From Acidobacteriota bacterium (GTDB lineage: Bacteria; Acidobacteriota; Terriglobia; Acidiferrales; UBA7541): a stretch of DNA of 64,000 bases. The stretch is from assembly GCA_013289825.1 (NCBI GenBank), contig JABCZF010000020.1:29169-93168 (forward strand), given 5' to 3'. Positions 35,794 to 45,068 of this stretch are shown here, one piece after another. Below the pieces are notes generated by a model. The model made no database searches and had not been told where the DNA came from. It saw nothing but the letters and a program-made list of their open reading frames with translations. Each line of letters opens with the position of its first letter. The first letter of the stretch is position 1. The position numbers and the translations under genes are program-made.

Positions 35794-36756
35794 ATGCGAG
35801 TCGTTTTCTGTGGCACGCCGCTTTTCGCCGTCCCCGCGCTCAAGCACCTTCTCTCCCAATCTGATTTCGAGATAGCCGCCGCCATCACTCAGCCGGACCG
35901 GGCCCGAGGCCGCGGACAGGAGGTCTCCTTTTCACCTGTGAAGGAAACAGCGCTCGCGGCCGGAATCCCCGTGCACCAGCCGGAAAAAATTCGCGCCCCG
36001 GAAGCTCAGGAGCTTCTAGAAACACTCGCGCCAGACGTCATCGTCATTATCGCCTATGGGCAAATCATCCCTCGGCGTCTTCTAGCCATCCCCAAACTTG
36101 GCTGGATCAACCTCCACGCTTCGCTGCTTCCAAAATACCGCGGCGCCGCGCCCATCAACTGGGCCATCGTTAACGGCGAGAGCGAAACCGGCGTCACCTC
36201 CATGCGCATCGATGCAGGCATGGATACTGGTGAAATGCTGTTGCAAAGAGAGATGGAAATCGGGCCTCTGGAGACCGCTCCCGAGCTAGCCGCTCGCATG
36301 TCCGAACTCGGCGCTCCGCTCATGACGGAAACGCTTCGCGCATTGGCGGCCGGCACGATCTCTCCGCGCCCGCAAACTCATGAACTTGCTTCGAGCGCCC
36401 CCATGCTCAAAAAGGAGGACGGGCGCATCGACTGGTCCCGGTCTGCCAAGGAAATCTTCAACCGCATCCGCGGTTTCGCGCCCTGGCCCGGCGCTTACAC
36501 TTCTTTCCGCGGTCAGACCTGCCACATTTGGGGCGAGCCGGCGCCTGCTGACTTGGGCGAGGAGCGCCGGAAGCAAGCGAAACCCAACGTTGCCGGAACC
36601 TTGCTCGTCGAACGGAATGCGGCGATGGTTCATTGCGGTGGCGCAACCTATTTGCGTCTCCTCGGCGTCAAACTGGAAGGGCGCAAACGAGTCTCGGCTG
36701 CCGAGTTTATCAACGGCGCCCACTTGTTTTCTGGCGAACACTTCGGCGAAACCTAG
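35794..36756 (+). CDS. fmt: Methionyl-tRNA formyltransferase
   Basis: This 320-residue enzyme transfers formyl from 10-formyltetrahydrofolate to initiator Met-tRNA. The N-terminal Rossmann domain starts RVVFCGTPLFAVPAL, and the catalytic block has the NLHASLLPKYRGAAPINWAI signature with the Asn/His pair, followed by GVTSMRIDAGMDTG. The C-terminal tRNA-binding domain begins about residue 205 and continues through RGFAPWPGAYTSF. The ATG at 35794 is preferred over an upstream TTG at 35752. It follows def by 48 bases. Confidence 0.96.
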   Translation: MRVVFCGTPLFAVPALKHLLSQSDFEIAAAITQPDRARGRGQEVSFSPVKETALAAGIPVHQPEKIRAPEAQELLETLAPDVIVIIAYGQIIPRRLLAIPKLGWINLHASLLPKYRGAAPINWAIVNGESETGVTSMRIDAGMDTGEMLLQREMEIGPLETAPELAARMSELGAPLMTETLRALAAGTISPRPQTHELASSAPMLKKEDGRIDWSRSAKEIFNRIRGFAPWPGAYTSFRGQTCHIWGEPAPADLGEERRKQAKPNVAGTLLVERNAAMVHCGGATYLRLLGVKLEGRKRVSAAEFINGAHLFSGEHFGET

Positions 36757-36875
36757 TTTGCGCGGTACTCAACGCTCAGGCATACTCAAAAATTGACCCC
36801 CTCGTCGAAACTCTCTCTGCTCGGGTCTTTGGCAGGATTGGCAATGGATACACCAGCATCGGGAGCTCACATTCC

Positions 36876-38699
36876 ATGAACAGTTCGAAAGCACCACTAA
36901 CGAGCGGGAGTTTCAGCACCCGTGCGAAGCAATTCTTTCGCTTGGCCGCCTGCTGGGCGCTGGCTGCGCAACTCACTGGCCTGCCCCTGACTTTCGCCTC
37001 CGGCAACACTTCCTCGGCAGCCGCCGTCGATAAACCCGCTCCAAAAGCGGCCAGCGACCCGGTTATGAGAGTCATGCAGGCCGAACTGGCCCGCGCCTCT
37101 TCGGACCTGGGCAAAACGGACTCCGCGCCCTACTACATGAGCTATACCGTCTATGACCAGAATCTGGTCGTGCTGGTGGGCGCTTATGGCAGCCTTCTCA
37201 CCGATGCTTCCCTCGAGCGCCGCCAAGCCGACGTGGTCATGCGCGTGGGCACCCCGGCCCTCGACAACACGCACGGGCAAAGCCGCTCGACAGGAATGAG
37301 CTCTGGCAACTTGCCGCTCGGCGACGACCAGGACGCCATAGCCCGCGTGCTTTGGGAACTGACGGACCGAGAGTACAAACGCGCCGCGCCTGCATTTCTA
37401 AACGTAAGAACAAACACCGCCGTGCGCGCGGAAGAAGAAGACAAGTCGCCGGACTTCTCCAAAGAAACTCCCGAAACGCATCTGGGCAGTGTCACTCCCC
37501 CGCCCGCTTTCGATCGCTCCTCTTGGGAAGGCGAAATCCGCCGCCTGTCGGGAGTTTTCCGCAAATATCCCGATATCTATTTTGCTACGGTGGTCCTGCA
37601 GGTAACGGACTCCAACGCCCGCATGGTTTCCAGCGAGGGCAGCGCCATTGAAACTCCCAGCGCCACCACGCGCCTGGTCATGGAAGCGCAAACCCGCGCC
37701 GATGACGGTATGGAGCTGCTCCGCGTGGAAACCTTCCAGGCGCCTTCGGCCGGCGGCCTTCCCAGTGAAGGCGATCTCGCTGCCAAAATCGCCAAGATGG
37801 CCGACGATTTGAAGGCTCTCAAAAATGCCCCGGTCGCCGAGCCTTACGACGGCCCCGCTCTGCTGAGCGGCCGCGCCGCCGCAGTCTTTTTCCATGAAGT
37901 GCTCGGTCACCGCCTGGAAGGGCACCGCCAACGCGATGAGGAAGAAGGGCAAACCTTCACGAAAAAAGTCGGCCAGGAAGTGCTCCCGAAATTCCTGAGC
38001 GTCACCGACGATCCCACCATCCACGAGTTGGCCGGCATGAAATTAGCTGGCTCCTATGACTTCGATAACGAGGGCGTTCCCGCAAAGCGCGTCGAAGTCA
38101 TCAAGGACGGCATCCTGAAAAATTTTCTATTGTCGCGCATGCCTATCAAGGATTTCAGCCAGTCCAACGGCCATGGCCGCAGCCAGCCCGGCCTGATGCC
38201 CACGGGCCGTCAGGGCAACTTGATTGTGACTTCCACCGAAAACGTTCCGGAAGCCGAAATGCGCCAGAAGCTGATCGAGGAGGTAAAAAAGCAGAACAAG
38301 CCCTACGGCTTGTACTTCGACGATATCCAGGGCGGTTTCACACTGACCACGCGCTCTCTGCCGCAAGCCTTCCAAGTTCTTCCCGTGATCGTCTACAAAG
38401 TTTACGCGGATGGGCGTCCCGATGAACTGGTCCGCGGCGTGGACATCGTTGGCACCCCTCTTGCGGCGCTCACTCGCATCTTGCTGACCGGCGACCAGCA
38501 GCACGTCTTCAACGGCGTTTGCGGCGCGGAGAGTGGCCAGGTACCGGTCTCCGCTGTTGCTCCAGCCATGCTCTTTTCAGAAATGGAAGTGCAGAAGCGC
38601 CAGCATTCCCACGATCGGCCGCCCATCTTACCTGCGCCCGGTTTTGAAGACCCAGCTCCTCGAAAAGACGCGCAAGCCAAGCCGGCGGTGAAGCCATGA
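36876..38699 (+). CDS. TldD-like metalloprotease subunit with signal peptide
   Basis: This 607-residue protein has the TldD metal motif HEVLGHRLEGH near residue 340 and the C-terminal PmbA/TldD fold (FDNEGVPAKRVEVIKDGILK, SNGHGR). TldD/TldE proteins form a heterodimeric metalloprotease that cuts unstructured peptides, normally in the cytoplasm. Here residues 1-50 include a basic stretch and a hydrophobic segment (FFRLAACWALAAQLTGLPL) typical of an export signal, so a periplasmic form is suggested. The ATG at 36876 follows GGGAG. Its stop overlaps the start of the partner gene by four bases. Confidence 0.88.
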   Translation: MNSSKAPLTSGSFSTRAKQFFRLAACWALAAQLTGLPLTFASGNTSSAAAVDKPAPKAASDPVMRVMQAELARASSDLGKTDSAPYYMSYTVYDQNLVVLVGAYGSLLTDASLERRQADVVMRVGTPALDNTHGQSRSTGMSSGNLPLGDDQDAIARVLWELTDREYKRAAPAFLNVRTNTAVRAEEEDKSPDFSKETPETHLGSVTPPPAFDRSSWEGEIRRLSGVFRKYPDIYFATVVLQVTDSNARMVSSEGSAIETPSATTRLVMEAQTRADDGMELLRVETFQAPSAGGLPSEGDLAAKIAKMADDLKALKNAPVAEPYDGPALLSGRAAAVFFHEVLGHRLEGHRQRDEEEGQTFTKKVGQEVLPKFLSVTDDPTIHELAGMKLAGSYDFDNEGVPAKRVEVIKDGILKNFLLSRMPIKDFSQSNGHGRSQPGLMPTGRQGNLIVTSTENVPEAEMRQKLIEEVKKQNKPYGLYFDDIQGGFTLTTRSLPQAFQVLPVIVYKVYADGRPDELVRGVDIVGTPLAALTRILLTGDQQHVFNGVCGAESGQVPVSAVAPAMLFSEMEVQKRQHSHDRPPILPAPGFEDPAPRKDAQAKPAVKP

Positions 38700-40417
38700 A
38701 AATTCTTCGCGCACTGACCAGTTCTCTTCTAGCAGGTTTGCTTCTCGTTGGCGTCGCCGAGCTTGGGGCTGCCACGCCCAATGCCGTTCCAAGAAACTTA
38801 CCGGGAACGCTCGGCGAGTCGGACAGCGTTCGATGGGACGCCGCCGCGCCCCATCCCGCTGCCGCTGGCGATGCCTTGCTGGAAGCTCTTCTCACCGAAC
38901 TGGACCGCTCCAAAGCGCAACTCAAAATCGAGCAAGTCCAGGCACCTTATTACATCGAATACCGCGTCAACGATGTCGATGACTACGACGCCGAAGCCGC
39001 TTTTGGCGCTCTGCGGGAGAGCCAGCGCGTTCATCTCCGCGTCCTTCGCGTGGTCGTGCGTGTCGGCGACTACAAGCAAGACAGTTATTTCGGCCAGGGC
39101 ATGGGCGAAACCAACATTCTCCCGCTTGACAACGATCCCATCGCTCTTCGCCATCAGATCTGGCTCACAACCGACGAAGCTTACAAGGCTGCCGGGCAGG
39201 CTCTTGCCGAAAAACAAGCCGAAATGAAGCGCTTCAGCGCCGACCCCAACCCCGTTGACGATTTTTCCAAAGAGACCGTGGTCACCGCGCTCGATCCCAT
39301 CGTTTCTCTCAAGATCGATGAAGCGGCCTGGAACAAAACTCTCTCGGAGATGACGGATCTTTATCGCCAGTATCCAGAAATTCAATCGGTCAGTGCTTCG
39401 GCCCGCTTCTCGGCCGTCAATGAGTACTTCGTCGACTCCGAAGGCACCGTCACGCGGAATGGCAAGACCACCTACAACCTGCAACTGAACAGCTCCGCAC
39501 AAGCCGACGACGGCATGCGCCTCAGCCGCAATCCCTACTGGATGGTTGGCCGCGCAGAAGAACTCCCTTCCCGTGATAAATTGCTCAGCGACGCGAAGCA
39601 GGCCCTCGAAACCGTCCTGGCCCTGCGCAATGCGCCCATTGTCGAGGAAGAATATCGCGGTCCCGTGCTTTTCGCTCCGGATGCCTCTGATGACGTGATC
39701 GCCTCGCTGGTAGGTTCAAACATTGTGGGCCGCAAGCCGCAACCGGGACGACCCAATCGTACCGTCGGCGCGTTCGCTACCAGCTACAAAACCCGCGTGA
39801 TGCCCAGTTTTCTCACCATCATTGACGACCCTACGCTGAAAGATTTTCAGGGGCACAGCCTGGTGGGAAGCTACGACGTGGACAACGAAGGCGTCAAAGC
39901 CAAGACCGTCAACATCATCGAAAAAGGCATGCTCAACAACTATTTGGTCGGTCGCCAGCCCGTCCGCGATTTTCCCGCGTCGAACGGCCACGGCCGCGCC
40001 GCCCCGGGCTCCGGACCGTCGCCGAGTCTCGGCGTGCTCCTGTTAAAGAGCGCCGAAGCGCAACCTCCCGAGGAGCTGAAGAAAAAAATTATCCAGATGG
40101 TCGCCGAGCAGGGCAAACCCTACGCGTATCGCGTCGACACCCTCGGCCCCGGCAATTCTCCGCGTCTCTTATATCGCGTTTACGCGGACGGCCACGACGA
40201 GTTGGTACGCGGGGCCGTGTTCAGTGAACTGGATGTGCGCGCCTTGCGAAGCAATCTCATCGCCGTCGGTAACGATCCGCTCGTCAGCAATCGCAGCGGC
40301 GGCGTGCCCACGACTATTATTTGCCCTTCGCTGCTCTTCGACGAACTCGAGGTGAAGCGCGCGGACACCAGCAAAGACAAATTGCCGGAGTATCCGGCGC
40401 CGCCACTGAAAAAGTAA
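38696..40417 (+). CDS. TldE/PmbA-like partner subunit with signal peptide
   Basis: This 573-residue paralogue of the preceding protein keeps the PmbA/TldD C-terminal fold (YDVDNEGVKAKTVNII, SNGHGRAAPG, VYADGHDELVRG), but has no HExxxH motif; the corresponding stretch reads VLFAPDASDDVIASL. This is the expected situation for the non-catalytic TldE subunit. The N terminus MKILRALTSSLLAGLLLVGV is a signal peptide, matching the exported partner. Start overlaps the tldD-like stop (ATGA), which implies translational coupling and a 1:1 complex. Confidence 0.87.
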   Translation: MKILRALTSSLLAGLLLVGVAELGAATPNAVPRNLPGTLGESDSVRWDAAAPHPAAAGDALLEALLTELDRSKAQLKIEQVQAPYYIEYRVNDVDDYDAEAAFGALRESQRVHLRVLRVVVRVGDYKQDSYFGQGMGETNILPLDNDPIALRHQIWLTTDEAYKAAGQALAEKQAEMKRFSADPNPVDDFSKETVVTALDPIVSLKIDEAAWNKTLSEMTDLYRQYPEIQSVSASARFSAVNEYFVDSEGTVTRNGKTTYNLQLNSSAQADDGMRLSRNPYWMVGRAEELPSRDKLLSDAKQALETVLALRNAPIVEEEYRGPVLFAPDASDDVIASLVGSNIVGRKPQPGRPNRTVGAFATSYKTRVMPSFLTIIDDPTLKDFQGHSLVGSYDVDNEGVKAKTVNIIEKGMLNNYLVGRQPVRDFPASNGHGRAAPGSGPSPSLGVLLLKSAEAQPPEELKKKIIQMVAEQGKPYAYRVDTLGPGNSPRLLYRVYADGHDELVRGAVFSELDVRALRSNLIAVGNDPLVSNRSGGVPTTIICPSLLFDELEVKRADTSKDKLPEYPAPPLKK

Positions 40418-40491
40418 AAACCCTTTCCGTTCCCGCGCTTGCGGTTTTACAATCAAATCAGCCACCGAAAACCTCGGAACGGCCAACTCGC

Positions 40492-41211
40492 ATGACTCTC
40501 AGAGAACGACTCGAATGGGTAAGCCGGATGGCGCTGCTGGTCTTCATCCTGGCGGCAGCAGCGTTTCTCAGCGCCATCACGGCCATGCGCATCGCCATCC
40601 ATGGCCGTGAAGTCAATATGCCCAATCTGGTCGGCAAGAACGTCGCCGAAGCCAACAGTCTGCTGCGCACGCGCGGCCTCGTCCTTCGCATAGCGGACCG
40701 CATTTGTAGCGAGCTTCCTATCAACGTCGTCGTGCGGCAAAGCCCACCGCCGGGCATGCTTATGAAAGTTTCGCAGCAAGCCCATGTAGTTCTCAGTCTG
40801 GGCCAGCGGCAGTTACAAATCCCACTGCTCGAGGGAAACTCCCTTCGGGCCTCGCGCATTGAGCTGCTTCGCGCGGGCCTTCAAGTCGGAGAAGTTTCCG
40901 GCATCACCACGCCCGAAGAACCTGCGGACACCGTTATGCTCCAAACGCCGCGCCCCGGCGCGGGCGCCGCCACTCCTCGCGTCGATGTCCTGGTCTCCGC
41001 CGGCCCGCGCGACGTTGCCTACGTCATGCCCCACCTCGTCGGCCTGAACGAAGTCGACGCCCAGCACCGCCTCGATGTCGCAGGTCTGCGGCGCAAGGTC
41101 AACTACGTTTCCGCTCCTCAGTGGCCCCACGGCGCGGTCATCGATCAAACTCCGCTGTCCGGCCAGCGCATCCCCGGCTCCGTGACCATCGACCTCACGG
41201 TTGCAAATTAA
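40492..41211 (+). CDS. Membrane-anchored protein with three PASTA domains
   Basis: This 239-residue protein has an N-terminal transmembrane helix (residues about 14-35) and then three PASTA domains, each starting with a conserved proline-type strand (NMPNLVGKNVAEAN, QIPLLEGNSLRASR, VMPHLVGLNEVDAQ) and ending in a PPPG/PGAG-like turn. PASTA domains bind peptidoglycan or beta-lactam-like ligands. There is no kinase or transpeptidase domain, so it may be a stand-alone wall sensor or anchor. The ATG at 40492 begins the anchored protein; the frame upstream overlaps the tldE-like gene and is not coding. Confidence 0.88.
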   Translation: MTLRERLEWVSRMALLVFILAAAAFLSAITAMRIAIHGREVNMPNLVGKNVAEANSLLRTRGLVLRIADRICSELPINVVVRQSPPPGMLMKVSQQAHVVLSLGQRQLQIPLLEGNSLRASRIELLRAGLQVGEVSGITTPEEPADTVMLQTPRPGAGAATPRVDVLVSAGPRDVAYVMPHLVGLNEVDAQHRLDVAGLRRKVNYVSAPQWPHGAVIDQTPLSGQRIPGSVTIDLTVAN

Positions 41212-41455
41212 GCCTCTTCCGGGCCTGGCGTGACCCAACCAAGAACCGCTGCCCATCCGTAGCCATATGCAGATAGAAATCAAGCAGACACCAGGCCGCC
41301 ACGGCTAAGACTCTGCTCGGTTTATGTCCCCTTTGGGACAGACAACGGAATTCCCTACGTGATATCTCTAGTTCTAAAGGATTTGGCCCTCCTCTGGCTT
41401 ACAGCTACAGGCTTCCTCACTCGCAAGACGGAGTACTTGGTAAGGAGAATTTCAC

Positions 41456-42184
41456 ATGAAAGTGTTGCGGTTCGCCGCCTCCCTATTTGCGCTCACGGGC
41501 CTGGGAATTCTCGCTCCCGCTCCAAAAGCACAGTCTATCGTTGGCTCAACAGCCACGACTTCAAGCCCGGCCGACGCCCCTGCCCCGTTAGACCCCGCGC
41601 CACCGCTCTTCGTCTACAGCCGGCCAACCGAGAGAATGAAGATTCGAACCTATGTATTCGATGCCTTTGGTCCCTATCCCGTCGTGGGGGCCGCACTTAT
41701 AGCGGCAGTCAATCAACGGGAGGGAACTCCGCCTGAGTGGCGGCAAGGCGCGACAGCCTACGGTGAGCGATTCGGATCCAATCTCGCCATCGCCGCGGTA
41801 ACCACCACGACGCGTTACGCCTTGGCGGAAGCCTTCCGGGAAGACACCGTCTATTACCGCTGCGAATGCAAAGGAGTTTTTCGTCGCCTGGGGCATGCTC
41901 TGATTTCGACGGTGACGGCACGCCGGGGCCAAGATGGTCATCGCCGCTTGTCTTTCCCGGCCGTCGCTGCACCCTACGCAGGCACGATGATGGCTGTCTA
42001 TGCGTGGTATCCGGAACGCTACGGCCCCAAAGACGCCTTGCGCATGGGCAACTATAACCTCCTAGCATTCGCGGGAGGAAACGTCGCTCTCGAGTTCATC
42101 TATGGAGGACCTCACACTCTATTCAGTCGTCTTCATCGCCCGGCGTTGTCAGGGACAGATGCAGGAAGCACCTCGAACCACTGA
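41456..42184 (+). CDS. Hypothetical exported protein upstream of second Mla operon
   Basis: This 242-residue protein starts with a signal peptide (MKVLRFAASLFALTGLGILAP, cleaved near AKAQS) followed by a proline/alanine-rich linker and a conserved globular part. I do not recognise the family. Notable stretches are TYVFDAFGPYPVVGAALIAA, WRQGATAYGERFGSNLAIAA, YYRCECKGVFRRLGHAL and MGNYNLLAFAGGNVALEFIY. Two cysteines sit close together. The gene ends ten bases before the mlaE-like GTG start, so it is probably part of that operon, and could be an outer-membrane partner. That role is inference only. Confidence 0.75.
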   Translation: MKVLRFAASLFALTGLGILAPAPKAQSIVGSTATTSSPADAPAPLDPAPPLFVYSRPTERMKIRTYVFDAFGPYPVVGAALIAAVNQREGTPPEWRQGATAYGERFGSNLAIAAVTTTTRYALAEAFREDTVYYRCECKGVFRRLGHALISTVTARRGQDGHRRLSFPAVAAPYAGTMMAVYAWYPERYGPKDALRMGNYNLLAFAGGNVALEFIYGGPHTLFSRLHRPALSGTDAGSTSNH

Positions 42185-42193
42185 GCACAAATT

Positions 42194-43042
42194 GTGAGTC
42201 ACAACGCAAGTATTCCTCACCGCCTGATCGGCCAGGACGCGCCGCCCGCTCCATCATTGGTGCGAGCTACTTTCACTGTCCTGTGGACCCCGATCAACGG
42301 CTTCCTGGAGTGGTTCGGCGAACTCGGTCTTTTTTCATGGCAGGTTCTGCGGGCGGCGGTGCGGCGACCCTTTGAAGGGCAAGAGCTGCTTCGCCAGTTC
42401 GATGAAATCGGTTCCAAATCCTTGCCGTTGGTGGCGCTCGCGGGCGCAGCCATCGGTTTCGTGCTCTCCTTGGAAAGCCGCAGTAGCCTGGTGCACTTCG
42501 GCGCCCAGTCCATGCTTCCCGCCGCGCTGGTGTACTCCATCATCCACGAAACTGGGCCTATCGTAACCGGCCTGGTCGTCAGCGGCAGGGTGGGCGCAGG
42601 GATCGGCGCTGAATTGGGCTCCATGAAAGTGACCGAGCAGATTGATGCCATCGAGGCTTCCGGCGTAAATCCCTACAAGTTTCTGGCCTTCACGCGCATC
42701 CTGGCCTGCATACTCGTGCTTCCTCTGCTAACGATGGCCGCCGATTTCTGCGGCGTGCTCTTCGGTTGGATCGCCGAGACCGCGGCCGCGCCGGTTTCCT
42801 TCCAAAGATTCGTCAGTCAGGGGTTTGCCGGGTCCAGCTTCAAAGACTTTCTTGCCCCCACCTTCAGAACACTCGTTTTCGGACTGATCATCGGCATGAT
42901 CGGCTGCTTCCAGGGAATGCGCACGCGAGGCGGCACTGCGGGCGTGGGACTTTCGGCCACGAGTTCCGTCGTCCTTTCCTCGCTCTTTGTCATTCTGGCC
43001 GACGTCATCTTGGTCAAAATAATCCTGGTGTTCTTTTCATGA
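42194..43042 (+). CDS. mlaE: MlaE-like permease (second Mla operon)
   Basis: This 282-residue permease has the MlaE pattern (SLPLVALAGAAIGFVLSLES, IVTGLVVSGRVGAGIGAELG, SMKVTEQIDAIEASGVNP) with five to six hydrophobic helices and the C-terminal GMRTRGGTAGVG motif. It starts with GTG at 42194. The stop overlaps the mlaF ATG at 43039 by four bases, so the two are translationally coupled. It forms a lipid transporter with the following ATPase and MCE protein. Confidence 0.92.
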   Translation: MSHNASIPHRLIGQDAPPAPSLVRATFTVLWTPINGFLEWFGELGLFSWQVLRAAVRRPFEGQELLRQFDEIGSKSLPLVALAGAAIGFVLSLESRSSLVHFGAQSMLPAALVYSIIHETGPIVTGLVVSGRVGAGIGAELGSMKVTEQIDAIEASGVNPYKFLAFTRILACILVLPLLTMAADFCGVLFGWIAETAAAPVSFQRFVSQGFAGSSFKDFLAPTFRTLVFGLIIGMIGCFQGMRTRGGTAGVGLSATSSVVLSSLFVILADVILVKIILVFFS

Positions 43043-43857
43043 TGCCCGCTGAACAACAAGTCTTGCCTGTTCTGGAGGAAAGCGCAGGCACCCGCACGAT
43101 GGCCGGCTCCAGCAAGCGAAGCGACACACCTGCGGTGGTCCTCGGAGGCTTGCATAAGTCCTTTGGCAGTCAGGTCGTGCTGGACGGAATTGCTCTGACC
43201 GTCCAGAGTGGTGAAACTCTAGCCATGCTCGGACGCAGCGGCACCGGCAAAAGCGTCCTGCTCAAACTCATCATCGGCCTCGAAAAACCAGACTCGGGCT
43301 CCATTCACGTCCACGGCCAGGAGATCACCCGCCTCGATCTCGAGGCACTAAACGCCATCAGGAAAAAGATGGGCTTTTTATTTCAACACGCGGCGCTGTA
43401 CGACTCCTTGAGCGTCGAGCAAAACATTGCCTTCCCGCTAAGGCGCCACACAAAAATGACGGACTCCGAATGCACAGATCGCGTAAAGCAACTCCTCGCG
43501 AGCGTAGGCATGGAAAGCGATCTCAAGAAAATGCCCAGCGATATTTCCGGCGGCATGCAAAAGCGCGTAGGCCTGGCGCGGGCCCTGGCGCTCGAGCCCG
43601 ACATCCTGCTGCTCGATGAACCAACCGCGGGTCTCGATCCCATCACCTCCGGCGAGATCGATGAGCTCATTCTCAAGTTGCAAGAGGAGCACGACATGGC
43701 CTCCATCGTAGTCACTCACGATTTGCAAAGCGCAAAAACGATCGCCGACCGCATCACACTTCTCCACGAAGGCCATGTGCTCATCGACGGCAGCTTCGAA
43801 GACCTGGAGAAGAGCGATAACGAATTTGTCTCAGAATTTATGAAGCGGGATTCTTAG
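43039..43857 (+). CDS. mlaF: MlaF-like ABC ATPase (second Mla operon, canonical)
   Basis: This 272-residue ATPase has intact motifs: Walker A GRSGTGKS, Q-loop FLFQHAALYDSL, signature ISGGMQKR, Walker B ILLLDEPTAGLD with the catalytic glutamate, and the switch histidine in IVVTHDLQ. It energises lipid transport with the preceding permease. The first 35 residues are a Ser/Thr-rich leader, and an alternative ATG lies three bases downstream at 43042. It contrasts with the altered MlaF at 29781-30635. Confidence 0.93.
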   Translation: MMPAEQQVLPVLEESAGTRTMAGSSKRSDTPAVVLGGLHKSFGSQVVLDGIALTVQSGETLAMLGRSGTGKSVLLKLIIGLEKPDSGSIHVHGQEITRLDLEALNAIRKKMGFLFQHAALYDSLSVEQNIAFPLRRHTKMTDSECTDRVKQLLASVGMESDLKKMPSDISGGMQKRVGLARALALEPDILLLDEPTAGLDPITSGEIDELILKLQEEHDMASIVVTHDLQSAKTIADRITLLHEGHVLIDGSFEDLEKSDNEFVSEFMKRDS

Positions 43858-43866
43858 GGAGCGCAT

Positions 43867-44997
43867 ATGTCAAGGACGGCGAGGCTCGGAGCTTTTGTCA
43901 TCGTAACGCTGGCGATTCTTGCAGCGGGAGTCTTCATCATCGGGAGCAAGCAGTACTTATTCACTCCCACCTATCGGCTGAAGGCCCAGTTCGCCACCGT
44001 CGTGGGCCTCGATCGAGGCGCGGAAGTTCGCATCGGCGGCGTGCACACCGGCACGGTTCGCGAAATCGACCTACCCAGCAAGCCCAACGACAAAATCACC
44101 GTGTTGATGGATCTCCAGCAATCGACCCACGGGATCGTCAAGCAAGACTCCATAGCTTCGATCGAAACCGAAGGGCTCCTTGGAAACGAATACGTGGCAA
44201 TCTCGTTCGGAACCGCCCAAGCACTGAACGTGAAGGATAACGATACCATTGGCAGCGAACCGCCGCTGGTGATCGCCGACCTGATGAAGAAAGCCGACGG
44301 CATTCTGGACACCAGTCAGCAAGCCCTGACCAACGTCACGGTGGTAACCGCCAATCTCAGTTCCATCAGCGGCAAGATCAATCAAGGTCAGGGAACCATC
44401 GGCGCACTGGTAAACGACAAGAAGGTGTATACCCAGCTGGATGAGACCACCGCCGGCCTGCGCGACACCGTCAACCACGCCCAGGCAGGCGTAACCGCTT
44501 TCCAGGAAAACATGGAAGCCATGAAATCGAATTTTCTCGTGCGCGGATTCTACAAGAAACGCGGCTACGAAAACTCCGCCGACCTCGAAAAAAACGAAAT
44601 CCCTCAGCTTCCTGAAACGGCACCTCTAAAGACGTTCACTTTCGACTCCAAACAGCTCTTCGACAAACAGGATAACGCCAAACCAAAGAACCAGAAATCA
44701 TTGCGCGCTGCCGGCCAGTTTCTGACCGACACGGAGTTTGGCGTCGCGGTCATCGTGGTTTCTACCGGCGCGACGGGGGACACGCAGAAGGATTTGGTGC
44801 TCACCCAGGCTCGCGCCATGGTCGTGCGAGACTACCTAGTCGGCAATTTTTCTTTCGACGATTTACAACTGAAGACTCTGGGACGCGGCAAAGGCACTAG
44901 CGACACTCCCGATTCCGGCTGGGGCACGGTAGCAATCATCGTGTACCCGGCTGACACCGAAGCCCACACACAAACCAGCGCGGCGAATCCGAAGTGA
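43867..44997 (+). CDS. mlaD: MCE protein (MlaD-like) with C-terminal OmpA-like domain
   Basis: This 376-residue protein has an N-terminal membrane helix (LGAFVIVTLAILAAGVFII), an MCE domain to about residue 120 (VGLDRGAEVRIGGVHTGTV, EGLLGNEYVAIS), a helical linker, and a C-terminal region (about 250-365) resembling an OmpA/MotB peptidoglycan-binding fold: FDSKQLFDKQ, a VSTGATGDTQKD stretch, LTQARAMVVRDYLV and LGRGKGTSD. This would tether the lipid-transfer ring to the cell wall, an inference. A conserved FLVRGFYKKRGYEN precedes the OmpA-like part. AGGGAG before the start. Confidence 0.88.
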   Translation: MSRTARLGAFVIVTLAILAAGVFIIGSKQYLFTPTYRLKAQFATVVGLDRGAEVRIGGVHTGTVREIDLPSKPNDKITVLMDLQQSTHGIVKQDSIASIETEGLLGNEYVAISFGTAQALNVKDNDTIGSEPPLVIADLMKKADGILDTSQQALTNVTVVTANLSSISGKINQGQGTIGALVNDKKVYTQLDETTAGLRDTVNHAQAGVTAFQENMEAMKSNFLVRGFYKKRGYENSADLEKNEIPQLPETAPLKTFTFDSKQLFDKQDNAKPKNQKSLRAAGQFLTDTEFGVAVIVVSTGATGDTQKDLVLTQARAMVVRDYLVGNFSFDDLQLKTLGRGKGTSDTPDSGWGTVAIIVYPADTEAHTQTSAANPK

Positions 44998-45068
44998 ATA
45001 TAAAGCGCTCAGCCGCTTCGCCGGCCGTGCGGCTGAATGTCCATCCACGCTGAGCCGGAGTGCCTCGC

